Program-made: the position numbers and the translations under genes
In this document: positions 42,979-51,894 of the stretch, piece by piece
How the letters are laid out: each line of letters opens with the position of its first letter
Position numbering within the stretch: position 1 is the first letter of the stretch
Assembly (NCBI GenBank): GCA_963644945.1
Contig: CAVIQK010000007.1
Location: 1-64,000 of the forward strand
Direction of reading: 5' to 3'
Length of the DNA: 64,000 bases
Source of the DNA: CAVIQK01 sp963644945
GTDB lineage: Bacteria > Bacillota > Clostridia > Christensenellales > DTU072
The notes under the pieces: generated by a model
The model's input: only the letters and a program-made list of their open reading frames with translations
Database searches by the model: none
What the model was told of the DNA's origin: nothing

Positions 42979-43782
42979 TTAGAAACTTTCTTTGTCTTTT
43001 AGGAATTTTTCTACAACTTTTCTCGGATTGCATCCGTTTACACTCTTAGGCAAATTGCCGATCGTTCCGTCCACCAGCCATGCGGGGACATCTTTATAAA
43101 ATGCTTCCGCTATGGCACACGATATCGCCGAAGTCGTGTCGCAGTCGCCTCCGATCGAAATTGTCGTTCGCAAACAGTCTTCAAACGAATCGGATATCAA
43201 GAAACAATATATTGCTTGCGGGACGGTAACTTGACAGATTTCCTGATCGTGAAAATATGTTTTTCTGAGTTCTTCATAGTCAAAATCAAGACTATAATAC
43301 TGCTCGACATATTTACGAATAAACTCTTTGTCTTTCCCTTTCCTTGCGTAATATATACACATTGCGGTCACTTCTGCTCCTTTGAGTCCTTCGGGGTGAT
43401 CGTGGGTGACTTCGGTTACGGCTTTTGCAAGTGCTTTCACTTCTTCTTCGCTTTGTCCGTACCAACCGCACGCCGACACTCTCATCGCAGAGCCGTTGCC
43501 ACAACTGTAATACGATTCTTTTGTGTCGCTATATAGCGCCCAATGGAAGAATCTTCCGCCGTACCCGGCATTGGGATATGCTCTTGCCCACTTTCTGAAC
43601 GTGTCTATTATCGCATTGCGATCGTTTTCTTGACGATGTTGAAGTATGTCGCACACTGCTAGTGTCATAATACTGTCGTCTGTGACTTCAAAATCGTTGT
43701 ATCTTATTTCAAAGTCTTTGGTTTTAATGTTGTTGAATTCGTACTTAGATCCTACCGAATCTCCTATTATTGCTCCTATCAT
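42979..43782 (-). CDS. ADP-ribosylglycohydrolase family protein
   Basis: A 267-residue DraG/ARH-fold enzyme, predicted to remove ADP-ribose from a protein, nucleic acid or small molecule. Both di-magnesium motifs are present: VTDDSIMTLA near residue 34 and GGDCDTTSAI near 210; GAIIGDSVGSKYE opens the protein. AAGGAG precedes the ATG. It is the only gene of its unit, driven by palindromic promoter copy C. No ADP-ribosyltransferase is seen in the window. Confidence 0.9.
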   Translation of the reverse strand: MIGAIIGDSVGSKYEFNNIKTKDFEIRYNDFEVTDDSIMTLAVCDILQHRQENDRNAIIDTFRKWARAYPNAGYGGRFFHWALYSDTKESYYSCGNGSAMRVSACGWYGQSEEEVKALAKAVTEVTHDHPEGLKGAEVTAMCIYYARKGKDKEFIRKYVEQYYSLDFDYEELRKTYFHDQEICQVTVPQAIYCFLISDSFEDCLRTTISIGGDCDTTSAISCAIAEAFYKDVPAWLVDGTIGNLPKSVNGCNPRKVVEKFLKDKESF

Positions 43783-43832
43783 GGCAATTCTCCTTGTTTT
43801 AATTTTTTTCGCCGGCTTTTGTTAACAATTTA

Positions 43833-43879
43833 ATTATAATCTGTCTTTTTTGTGATTTTTGCCCCTGTAGGGGGGTAAA
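43833..43879 (-). promoter_or_regulatory. Palindrome-19-TATAAT promoter (copy C)
   Basis: On the minus strand a 22-bp palindrome (43858-43879, TTTACCCC...GGGGCAAA), 19 bp, TATAAT (43833-43838). The leader resembles that of copy A (AAAGC-GGC-AAAAAAATTAAAA-GGAG). Confidence 0.75.
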
Positions 43880-43905
43880 TTTAAGAATTTTATTTTTTGT
43901 CTTTT

Positions 43906-44322
43906 TTATTTTGACGGGCGCATGTCTTCGTCTTTTGCAAAAAACTCATCTTTATCCCAGTTGTAAAAGGGTTTCTCTTTTATTTCCTCGATTTCTTGTA
44001 TTTCGGAGTGATCGGGATAAAGTTCCCAACTCGTAAACAAGTTTTGACCGGAAAACGGGTAAATCCAACTCATCAAAATAGCATCTTTCAAATCACTGCG
44101 AACAACTACAAAATATTCGCAACATTTGTCAATTTTATATATTTCTCTTTGTCTTTCCATTCTTCGTTCACGATTTCGCATTTCGTTTTCCATTTTAATG
44201 GAATCTTCAATGTCCATGTGGTCGATCTTACTAAAATACGATTTTGCCTTCCCAAAATACTCTTCTTCTGTCATTCCTACAAAAAACTCTTTTGCGTATA
44301 TGTCTTGTGCTACGATAATCAT
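43906..44322 (-). CDS. Unknown 138-residue cytosolic protein
   Basis: A highly charged protein with no membrane segment; the middle (residues about 40-65) is a basic-acidic helix, followed by a CCEYFVVVRSDLKDAILMSWIYP segment that could be a small beta-rich core, and an acidic tail. Not recognised. AGGAGG precedes the ATG. It is second in the operon from promoter copy B, 22 nt after the neighbouring unknown gene. Confidence 0.65.
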   Translation of the reverse strand: MIIVAQDIYAKEFFVGMTEEEYFGKAKSYFSKIDHMDIEDSIKMENEMRNRERRMERQREIYKIDKCCEYFVVVRSDLKDAILMSWIYPFSGQNLFTSWELYPDHSEIQEIEEIKEKPFYNWDKDEFFAKDEDMRPSK

Positions 44323-44344
44323 TGTGTGCCTCCTATAATATTTT

Positions 44345-44665
44345 TTATGCTGCTAAATCAAGTGTTGTGTGTTTTATGCTTCTGGAATATGCTTTGTGCG
44401 GTTTTACGTCATATCCAAAACTCATTCCGTAATCTTGAGATAATTTTTTGATGTATTTGGGAATTTTCTCAAGAGTTCTTCTTATCGGTTCGCTTTTGGC
44501 TCTTTTGAAGTTTCCTATGTCGTCAAGCGCAACACCGTTTTTGAAATATGCGTGATTGGACATATTGAATCTTTGTTCGAACAAATGATATCTTTCTCCG
44601 TTCATCTCCAAATAATACTCGTGTACATCGTTTTCTGTTGTTTTACAATAAATTTTTGCTTGCAT
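44345..44665 (-). CDS. Unknown 106-residue protein
   Basis: A small basic protein (MQAKIYCKTTENDVHEYYLEM start) with an N-terminal beta-rich stretch and a helical C-terminal part (EPIRRTLEKIPKYIKKLSQDYG). I recall similar small hypothetical proteins in Clostridia but know no function. CGGAGG precedes the ATG. First gene after promoter copy B. Confidence 0.65.
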   Translation of the reverse strand: MQAKIYCKTTENDVHEYYLEMNGERYHLFEQRFNMSNHAYFKNGVALDDIGNFKRAKSEPIRRTLEKIPKYIKKLSQDYGMSFGYDVKPHKAYSRSIKHTTLDLAA

Positions 44666-44694
44666 GTTTGCCTCCGTTCGTGTTTTGTAATTTA

Positions 44695-44741
44695 ACTATA
44701 ACACCCCCGAATCGTCATTTTTACCCCCCTAGAGGGGCAAA
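44695..44741 (-). promoter_or_regulatory. Palindrome-19-TATAGT promoter (copy B)
   Basis: On the minus strand a 22-bp palindrome (44720-44741), 19 bp, TATAGT (44695-44700). Its palindrome half and the following TAAAAATGA match copy A almost exactly. Confidence 0.75.
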
Positions 44742-44776
44742 TTTAAAAAATTTCAAAATTTTCAGATTATTTTTTC

Positions 44777-44805
44777 TTGACTCTAAGTTTTTACAGATTT
44801 AACAT
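44777..44805 (+). promoter_or_regulatory. Promoter of csoR operon
   Basis: TTGACT (44777-44782), 17 bp, TAACAT (44800-44805). Confidence 0.75.
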
Positions 44806-44816
44806 ATAATCAGTAG

Positions 44817-44831
44817 TACCCCTAGGGGGTA
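44817..44831. promoter_or_regulatory. CsoR operator candidate
   Basis: TACCCC-TAG-GGGGTA, a G-tract dyad of the type bound by CsoR repressors, just after the predicted start and before csoR itself. Confidence 0.75.
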
Positions 44832-44853
44832 TAAATCGAATAAGGAGAACAAT

Positions 44854-45120
44854 ATGGCATCCAAAGAATTGAGAGCCCAACAAAAAAATCGGCTCCTAAG
44901 AATTGAAGGACAAATAAAAGGTATCATCAATATGATGGACGAAGGCAAACAGTGCGGAGAGATCCTCATGCAACTGGCGGCAGCCGAATCGGCGCTAAAT
45001 AGTCTGTCTCGCTCTATCATCAAATCGCACCTTACCCACTGCGTTGTATCGGCTGTCGAAGAAAACAGACCGGAAGTCATCGAAGAATTTGCAGAAATTT
45101 TGGATACATATATTAAATAG
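44854..45120 (+). CDS. CsoR-family metal-sensing repressor
   Basis: An 88-residue four-helix repressor (RLLRIEGQIKGIINMMDEGKQCGEIL...AAESALNSL...SHLTHCVV). Cys34, the His in HLTHC and Cys63 give the C-H-C copper set of CsoR. It would repress its own operon through 44817-44831 and be released by Cu(I). First gene; the ATPase follows after 10 nt. Confidence 0.88.
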   Translation: MASKELRAQQKNRLLRIEGQIKGIINMMDEGKQCGEILMQLAAAESALNSLSRSIIKSHLTHCVVSAVEENRPEVIEEFAEILDTYIK

Positions 45121-45130
45121 GAGAGAGATT

Positions 45131-47131
45131 ATGAGTTCTAACAATAAAAATACTCCGTCTCAAGGAGCGACCATGTCATGTTGCGGAACGGCAAAAAAAG
45201 TCGTTGCCGACAAAGATCGAAAAAAATATGCTATTTTTAATGCCGTAAAACTCGGTATAAATCTTGTTCTGCTTGTCGCAAGTTATCTTCTTGCTCATTT
45301 TGCGGATGTCGTATATAAGGATGTTCCGCATTGGGTTATGCTTTTTTCTCCTGCATGGGTGACTATCGTTTGGTGTGGCTACCCCATCGTAAAAGGCGCA
45401 ATCTTAAACCTATTAAAAAAGCGTATTACAACTTCGCTTCTAATAAGCGTTGCAATGATTTCTTCGATAGTTTTGGAATTTTTCATGGTTTTTGCACATG
45501 TTGACGGCGGAGGCCATGCCGGACACGACTATTTGTTTGCCGCCGGAGAAATAGCATTTTTGATGACTATCGGCGAACTCATTGAAGACATAACCGTAAG
45601 AAAAGCAAGAAAAGGTGTCGAAGATCTTTTGACTCTCGCACCAAAAACCGCTCTTCTAAAAGGCGCTGACGGAACTTTAACCGAAGTCCCCGTAGAACAA
45701 GTCGCCATCGGAGACATAGTCGTCATCAAACCCGACGAACAAGTATCCGTCGACGGAGAAGTCGTAATCGGGAACTCGGCAATAGACGAATCTGGAATCA
45801 CGGGAGAATATTTGCCGAAAGACAAAACCGTCGGCGATCAAGTCTTCGCAGGCACAAGGAACGGTTATGGCTTACTTGAAGTAAAAGCCACTAAAACCGT
45901 TGAAAATTCCGTCGTCATGCGACTCATAAGACTTACGGAAGAATCTGAAAAAAATAAGGCACCGATTGCTCGTATTGCCGATAGATTCGCCGGCTACATT
46001 GTGCCTACCGCAATATCTCTTGCCATCATTGTTTTCTTTGTAGCAACCTTCGCATTGAAAGCGGGATATGTTCAAGGACTTGTCAGAGCCGTAACCGTTC
46101 TTGTGGTCTTTTGTCCTTGTTCGCTTGCATTGGCAACGCCTACCGCTATAGCCGCAGGACTTGGCAACGCATCTAGAAAAGGTGTCTTAATAAAAAGCGG
46201 ACAAGCGCTCGAAATTTTGTCGTCGGTAAAAGCCGTAGGATTCGACAAAACCGGCACTTTGACAACAGGAAAACTGTCGGTAGAAAATGTCGTAAGTTTC
46301 TCTTTGGACGAAGAATATTTCAAAGATATTTGTGCAAGTTTGGAATCTGCTTCAAATCACCCAATAGGCGTTGCGGTATCCCAAATCTCAAATAAAAGAT
46401 ACCCTCTCGACAACATTGAGAATATTTTAGGGACAGGCATAAAGGGGACGGTTGACGGTAAAATTGTCGAAATCGTCAAGTATAAAAACAGCGGAGTTTC
46501 GTCTTCGGACATTGACAAAATCATCGACACCGGACTATCCGTCGTTGTCGTAAAAATAGACAACACTCCTAGCGGATATATTGTTTTGTCCGACACTATT
46601 CGTGAAACGTCTAAAGCCTCGTTAAAAGAACTTAAAGATGAAAATATAACCACTTTTATGGTGACGGGAGATAATTCTCGGACGGCAAAAACTATTGCAG
46701 ATGCTCTCTCCATAGACGAAGTGTATGCCGAGCAACTGCCCGATGAAAAACTTGAAAAAATTGCCACAAAGAAAACTCTCGGCAGAGTCGCCTTCGTCGG
46801 TGACGGAGCAAACGATGCACCGGCATTGTCAACGGCAGACGTCGGTATTGCTCTCGGAGCCATCGGCAACGCAGTCGCAATGGATGTTGCTGATATATGT
46901 TTGATGGAATCGGATCTTAAAAAAGTCCCTAGCATAATCGCACTTTCAAGAAAGGTTATGTGGACCATAAAGTTTAATGTCACGATAGCCATGATAATCA
47001 ACTTCGTCGCAGTCGGTCTTTCGCTTTTTGGTTTTCTCAACCCTGTTTGGGGAGCGCTAATTCACAACTGTTCGTCGGTGTTCGTATGCACTCACTCGGC
47101 TCTTATTCTAGGATATCGCAACAGAAAATAA
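45131..47131 (+). CDS. P1B-type metal-transporting ATPase (Cu-type likely)
   Basis: A 666-residue pump with CPC in FCPCSLALATPTAIAAG (CPCS rather than CPCA), DKTGTLTTG, SNHPIG, TGDN and GDGANDAPAL. No HMA domain; a Cys pair (SCCG at 16-19) near the N-terminus and a His/Gly-rich loop (HVDGGGHAGH) between early helices may collect metal. The last helices (HNCSSVFVCTHSALIL) resemble Cu(I) pumps. The ATG at 45131 has AGGAGAG upstream; an earlier in-frame ATG at 45044 lies inside csoR. Under CsoR control, so copper export is most likely. Confidence 0.85.
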   Translation: MSSNNKNTPSQGATMSCCGTAKKVVADKDRKKYAIFNAVKLGINLVLLVASYLLAHFADVVYKDVPHWVMLFSPAWVTIVWCGYPIVKGAILNLLKKRITTSLLISVAMISSIVLEFFMVFAHVDGGGHAGHDYLFAAGEIAFLMTIGELIEDITVRKARKGVEDLLTLAPKTALLKGADGTLTEVPVEQVAIGDIVVIKPDEQVSVDGEVVIGNSAIDESGITGEYLPKDKTVGDQVFAGTRNGYGLLEVKATKTVENSVVMRLIRLTEESEKNKAPIARIADRFAGYIVPTAISLAIIVFFVATFALKAGYVQGLVRAVTVLVVFCPCSLALATPTAIAAGLGNASRKGVLIKSGQALEILSSVKAVGFDKTGTLTTGKLSVENVVSFSLDEEYFKDICASLESASNHPIGVAVSQISNKRYPLDNIENILGTGIKGTVDGKIVEIVKYKNSGVSSSDIDKIIDTGLSVVVVKIDNTPSGYIVLSDTIRETSKASLKELKDENITTFMVTGDNSRTAKTIADALSIDEVYAEQLPDEKLEKIATKKTLGRVAFVGDGANDAPALSTADVGIALGAIGNAVAMDVADICLMESDLKKVPSIIALSRKVMWTIKFNVTIAMIINFVAVGLSLFGFLNPVWGALIHNCSSVFVCTHSALILGYRNRK

Positions 47132-47148
47132 TTTAATAAAGGACATTT

Positions 47149-48354
47149 ATGAACACAAAGTCGCTAACTTATAAACATACCGTTGTTTCGTGCTTTTTCG
47201 GATATATCGAACAAGCAATAATCAACAACTTTGCGCCTCTTCTGTTCCTTACTTTTCAATCTAGTTTCGGTGTCCCCCTAGAACAAATATCTCTTCTTGT
47301 TCTAATCAACTTCGGTACTCAACTTCTGGTTGACTTCGTATCATCTTTTATAACCTCCAAAATAGGTTATAGACCGCTACTTATCTTTTCTCATATCACT
47401 GCACTTTTAGGGCTTGTCCTTCTTCCTATACTCCCTAATGTAATCGGGAATTCTTTTGTAGGACTAGTTATCCCCACTGTTTTATATGCACTCGGTGGAG
47501 GACTCAACGAAGTCTTGCTAAGCCCTATCGTAGAGGCATGTCCTACAGACAACAAAGAAAAAGCAATGTCGCTACTCCATTCCTTCTATTGTTGGGGACA
47601 CGTTGCGGTAATAGGCATATCCACACTCTATTTTTCCACAATCGGCATAGAGAATTGGGCATATCTTTCGTGGGCTTATGCAATCGTTCCGCTTATCAAC
47701 CTTATCATATTTTCCATTGTTCCCCTTCCCGAAGTTTTGACCGAAGAAGAAGGAATGAGTTTCAAACAAATATTTTCCAACAAGATTTTCTATGTATTTC
47801 TTTTGTTGATGTTCTTGTCCGCAGCAGTCGAACAATGTGTCTCGCAATGGGTTTCTACTTTTGCCGAGAGTGCGCTCTCTATCGATAAGTCAATAGGCGA
47901 TCTTGCAGGCACAATGGCATTTGCATTTTTGATGGGACTATCAAGATTCCTTTACGGAAAGTTCGGAGAAAAAATCAACCTTTACAAAACAATGCTTTTC
48001 TCGTCTATTTTGTGTCTTGTTTGCTATGTTGTAATTGCGTTTGTAGATAACCCTATAATAAGCCTTATCGCTTGCGGAGTGACAGGCTTTTCGGTGGGCA
48101 TATTATGGCCCGGAGCATTTTCAAAAGGTGCAGAAGAACTCCCTAGCGGAGGAGCAAAAACTTTTGGATTTTTCGCACTCTTCGGAGATCTCGGTTGCGG
48201 AGTAGGACCAATGACTCTCGGTGTTGTTTCCGCTCGGTTTGGAGACAATTTAAGACTAGGTTTTATAGCAGGCATAGTCTTTTCCGCAATCTTGGTTATA
48301 ATAATCTTAATGCTTCTTTTAAGACATATAAAAGAAAAAAGCAAAGCGCTTTAA
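47149..48354 (+). CDS. MFS transporter
   Basis: A 401-residue major facilitator with 12 predicted helices, no recognised substrate signature. NLTL- or FucP-like features (GGGLNEVLLSPIVEACP) suggest a sugar or sugar-like substrate, but this is weak. It lies 17 nt after the ATPase with AAAGGAC upstream and may be part of the CsoR operon. Confidence 0.8.
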   Translation: MNTKSLTYKHTVVSCFFGYIEQAIINNFAPLLFLTFQSSFGVPLEQISLLVLINFGTQLLVDFVSSFITSKIGYRPLLIFSHITALLGLVLLPILPNVIGNSFVGLVIPTVLYALGGGLNEVLLSPIVEACPTDNKEKAMSLLHSFYCWGHVAVIGISTLYFSTIGIENWAYLSWAYAIVPLINLIIFSIVPLPEVLTEEEGMSFKQIFSNKIFYVFLLLMFLSAAVEQCVSQWVSTFAESALSIDKSIGDLAGTMAFAFLMGLSRFLYGKFGEKINLYKTMLFSSILCLVCYVVIAFVDNPIISLIACGVTGFSVGILWPGAFSKGAEELPSGGAKTFGFFALFGDLGCGVGPMTLGVVSARFGDNLRLGFIAGIVFSAILVIIILMLLLRHIKEKSKAL

Positions 48355-48364
48355 TTGCTTTGCC
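48334..48364 (-). terminator. Terminator for HAD gene, overlapping MFS 3' end
   Basis: GCAAAGC / GCTTTGC stem followed by TTTTTTC on the minus strand. Confidence 0.7.
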
Positions 48365-48445
48365 CATTTCAAAACTTTTCTAATCGGTTTATTTTAGGTT
48401 ACCTTGTTTATATTTTTGGGGACTCAAACTCTAAAAATATATGCT

Positions 48446-49012
48446 TTATCTATTTTTGATTTCAAAAGGAACGGGGACACCCTTTTTAATCAAATACGAG
48501 TTTTTTCCCATTTTAAGAATCGGGATATCCGTAAGCGAATCGGAATAAACATTTTCAAATTCGGTAAATCCTAAAGCATTGAGTCTTGCGACCTTTTCTT
48601 CTCCTTTACAGTTTTTGCCCTCGGTTTCACCGGTGGCTATATCGCACTTTGTGGCAATCACCGTAGCGGTAGGGTTGACTTTATCAAAAAACGCTTTCAC
48701 CAAAAATTCCGGAGATGCACTGCAAATCACGTCGTCTTCTTGAAGATTCCCGTCATAATAAGGGAAGTGTTCGTCCTTGTACTCGTCCCAAAATTCTTGT
48801 GCGATTTTCTCGGCATCTATTCTTTTCAAAACAGAAAATGCCTTGGTTTTGAAGGTCTCCGCAGACACAATTTTCAACCCCCAAAGGCAAGCATAAAATC
48901 CGGCTTTCAACAAATACGGAAACAGCGAAAACTTCTTCCTTACTATGTAAAACAAAAATAAAGAACCGGAATCTTTATAAAAAATAGTTTTGTCAAAATC
49001 GTATAAATTCAT
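48446..49012 (-). CDS. HAD-superfamily phosphatase (SerB-like, HAD-IB)
   Basis: A 188-residue HAD phosphatase: motif I DFDKTI at 5-10, SASPEFL (motif II Ser), and KxxxLxxxGFTEFENVYSDSLTDIP (motifs III and IV). A helical cap sits between motifs I and II. The substrate is not predictable from sequence. It follows guaA on the same strand at 53 nt. Confidence 0.82.
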   Translation of the reverse strand: MNLYDFDKTIFYKDSGSLFLFYIVRKKFSLFPYLLKAGFYACLWGLKIVSAETFKTKAFSVLKRIDAEKIAQEFWDEYKDEHFPYYDGNLQEDDVICSASPEFLVKAFFDKVNPTATVIATKCDIATGETEGKNCKGEEKVARLNALGFTEFENVYSDSLTDIPILKMGKNSYLIKKGVPVPFEIKNR

Positions 49013-49065
49013 AATACAATTCTAACAAAACTATTATGTTTAGTCAAGATAGGCTTTTGGAGATT

Positions 49066-50598
49066 TTATTCCCACTCTATCGTTGCCGGCGGTTTTCCGG
49101 TGATGTCATAGACGACTCTGTTGACACCCTTTACCTCGTTGACGATTCTTGACGAGATTTTAGACAACACGTTATGCGGAATATCTGCCCAATCTGCCGT
49201 CATTCCGTCAACACTTGTTACCGCACGAAGTGCCACCGTATAATCATAGGTGCGTTCGTCTCCCATAACTCCTACCGAACGCATTCCGGTAAGAACGGCA
49301 AAATATTGCCATATTTCTTTGTCTAAACCTGCATTTTTGATTTCTTCACGGAAGATAAAATCAGCATCTTGTGCTATTTTTATCTTGTTTTTCGTAATGT
49401 TCCCTATTATACGGACGGCAATTCCCGGACCGGGGAACGGTTGGCGATTGACAAGATAATCGGGAAGACCGAGGACCTTACCAAGCACTCTTACTTCGTC
49501 CTTAAAAAGACTTCTTAAAGGCTCGATTATTTCCTTGAAATCTACAACAGACGGAAGTCCTCCTACATTGTGATGGCTTTTGATAACCGCACTTTTCCCA
49601 AGACCGCTTTCGATTACGTCGGGATATATTGTGCCTTGTACGAGATAGTCCACCTTGCCGATTTTTTTGGCTTCTGCGGAAAACACGTCTATAAAGGATT
49701 TTCCTATAATTTTTCTCTTCTTTTCGGGTTCTTTTACACCTTGCAACGCTTTCAAAAAATATGCGCCGGCATCAACTTTTATCAAGTTCATACCCATTTT
49801 GTCTTTGAATTCATGCATAACTTCATCGGCTTCGTATTTTCTAAGAAGACCGTGATCGACGAATATACATGTCAAATTATTGCCGACTGCTTTATGTAGA
49901 AGCGTAGCCGCCACCGCACTATCGACTCCGCCGGACATTGCACACAAGACTTTGCCGTCGCCGACTTTTTCACGAATTTTCTTTATTTGTTCGCCCGCAA
50001 AGTCTTTCATCTCCCAATCTCCGTCAACTTTACATACGGAATACAAGAAATTCTTTAATATTTGATTTCCTTGGTTGGTATGCACAACTTCGGGGTGGAA
50101 CTGAACACCGTAAATCGACTTTTCGGTATTTTCAAACGCAGCGATTTCGCAATGATCCGTATAGGCAACTGCCGAAAATCCTTCGGGAGCGGTCGCCACT
50201 TTATCCATGTGACTCATCCAGCACACGTTGTGTCTATCAACACCTGCGAACAACACGCTCGGTTTGTAGTCTATTTCTTTTTTCCCGTACTCGCCTACGA
50301 CTGCATGCTCTACAACTCCTCCGAGTTGGTGAGCGATAAGTTGCATGCCATAACATATACCGAGAATCGGCACACCGAGAGAATAAATCTCTTCTGTCAC
50401 TCTAGGAACGTCCTCACCGAACACACTTGACGGGCCACCCGTAAAAACAATGCCTACGGGGTTGTAACTTTTAATTTTTTCTATCGACGAATTGGCAGGG
50501 ATAAGTTCTGCATATACATTTAGATTTCTTATTCTTCTTACAATAAGTTGGTTGTATTGTCCGCCAAAATCTATAACAAGTACTGTTTGATTTTCCAT
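49066..50598 (-). CDS. guaA: GMP synthase (glutamine-hydrolysing)
   Basis: A 510-residue enzyme that aminates XMP to GMP. N-terminal glutaminase with GICYGMQ (catalytic Cys) and the GVQFHPEV His-Glu pair, then the ATP-PPase domain with SGGVDS and the C-terminal dimer region (RPFPGPGIAVRI). The ATG at 50598 lies 8 nt after the purA stop. Last nucleotide gene of the pyrG-purB-purA-guaA set. Confidence 0.95.
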   Translation of the reverse strand: MENQTVLVIDFGGQYNQLIVRRIRNLNVYAELIPANSSIEKIKSYNPVGIVFTGGPSSVFGEDVPRVTEEIYSLGVPILGICYGMQLIAHQLGGVVEHAVVGEYGKKEIDYKPSVLFAGVDRHNVCWMSHMDKVATAPEGFSAVAYTDHCEIAAFENTEKSIYGVQFHPEVVHTNQGNQILKNFLYSVCKVDGDWEMKDFAGEQIKKIREKVGDGKVLCAMSGGVDSAVAATLLHKAVGNNLTCIFVDHGLLRKYEADEVMHEFKDKMGMNLIKVDAGAYFLKALQGVKEPEKKRKIIGKSFIDVFSAEAKKIGKVDYLVQGTIYPDVIESGLGKSAVIKSHHNVGGLPSVVDFKEIIEPLRSLFKDEVRVLGKVLGLPDYLVNRQPFPGPGIAVRIIGNITKNKIKIAQDADFIFREEIKNAGLDKEIWQYFAVLTGMRSVGVMGDERTYDYTVALRAVTSVDGMTADWADIPHNVLSKISSRIVNEVKGVNRVVYDITGKPPATIEWE

Positions 50599-50606
50599 GT
50601 TTTCTC

Positions 50607-51881
50607 TCAATAAACTTTAATATAACTTTCTCTTTCTGCACCGACAGATATATATCTTATTTTTGCACCGGTGTTTTCTTCTATAAATGCAACATATTCT
50701 TTGGCTTCTTTGGGGAGATCTTCTAGTTTTCTGCATCCCGAAATGTCCGTATGCCAACCGTCAAGATAGCGATATACGGGTTTTGCCTTTTTGAGTGCAT
50801 CTCCGGACGGGAAATCTAGGGTTTCTTTGCCGTCAACTTCGTAAGCGACACATACAGGGATCTTTTCAAGGTAGGACAAAACATCAAGTTTTGTCAAAGC
50901 AATTTCGTCCGCTCCTTGCATTCTGATACCGTATTTAGAAGCAACCACGTCGAATCCGCCTACTCTACGAGGTCTTCCGGTTGCGGCACCGTATTCTCCG
51001 CCTGCTTCTCTCAAAGCATTTCCTTCTTCTCCGAACAATTCGCAAGTGTAAGGGCCTTCGCCTACACAACTCGAATAGGCTTTCATTATTCCTATAACTT
51101 TGTCGAGTTTTTTACCGGGGATGCCTGCTCCGATCGGGGCATAAGCAGAAATGGTCGAAGAGGACGATGTATAAGGATAAATACCAAAATCGATATCTCT
51201 AAGAGCGCCGAGTTGTGCTTCGAACATAATATTTTCGTTGTTATCGACAGCCGATGACAAATATACCGACGTATCGCAAATATAATCTTTGAAAGGCAAT
51301 GCATAAGTTTTTAGATATTCCATCATATCCTCTACTTTGACGGGATCCGAAGAATATCCGCCTACAACCATGAGGTTTTTCCATTCGACAATCGGAGCAA
51401 GTTTTTCTTCAATCGAATCAAAATGAAGAATATCTCCCATTCTCAAAGTTTTTTTCATATATTTGTCGGCATATACGGGAGCAATTCCTCTCCTGGTAGA
51501 ACCGAATTTTTTATCGGCAAGTCTGTCTTCTTCAAGACAATCTAGTTTAACGTGATACGGCATACAAATTGTAGCACGATCGCTTATTTTTAGATTTTTA
51601 GGGGAGATTTCTATGCCTTCTGCACGAAGTTTCTCCACTTCATTATATAGATGCTTTACATCAATAACCATACCCGTCCCCATAACATTGACGGTATTCT
51701 TTCTCAAAATTCCCGACGGAAGAAGATTAAGAATAACCTTTGTGTCTCCGCATATAACGGTATGTCCGGCATTGTTTCCGCCTTGATAACGGCAAACAAC
51801 ATCATAATCGGAAGAAAGAAGATCTACCATTCGACCTTTTCCTTCGTCGCCCCAGTTGATTCCTACAATCGCAGTAAGCAT
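50607..51881 (-). CDS. purA: Adenylosuccinate synthetase
   Basis: A 424-residue enzyme that joins IMP and aspartate with GTP. Motifs: NWGDEGKGR, GGNNAGHTV, GTTRRGI-type (GSTRRGIAPVYADK), and the C-terminal GRPRRVGGFD. It lies 13 nt after purB and 8 nt before guaA. Confidence 0.95.
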   Translation of the reverse strand: MLTAIVGINWGDEGKGRMVDLLSSDYDVVCRYQGGNNAGHTVICGDTKVILNLLPSGILRKNTVNVMGTGMVIDVKHLYNEVEKLRAEGIEISPKNLKISDRATICMPYHVKLDCLEEDRLADKKFGSTRRGIAPVYADKYMKKTLRMGDILHFDSIEEKLAPIVEWKNLMVVGGYSSDPVKVEDMMEYLKTYALPFKDYICDTSVYLSSAVDNNENIMFEAQLGALRDIDFGIYPYTSSSSTISAYAPIGAGIPGKKLDKVIGIMKAYSSCVGEGPYTCELFGEEGNALREAGGEYGAATGRPRRVGGFDVVASKYGIRMQGADEIALTKLDVLSYLEKIPVCVAYEVDGKETLDFPSGDALKKAKPVYRYLDGWHTDISGCRKLEDLPKEAKEYVAFIEENTGAKIRYISVGAERESYIKVY

Positions 51882-51894
51882 AATTGACTCCTTT

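Noticed and set aside
41319..43782. DarTG toxin-antitoxin system
   Set aside because: There are macrodomain and glycohydrolase genes but no DarT-like ADP-ribosyltransferase next to them.
44720..44831. All C/G palindromes being CsoR operators
   Set aside because: The CsoR site at 44817 is shorter (15 bp) and lies downstream of the start, while the three others are 22 bp, with T/A-rich ends and fixed distance to -10. Binding by CsoR is not excluded but is less likely.
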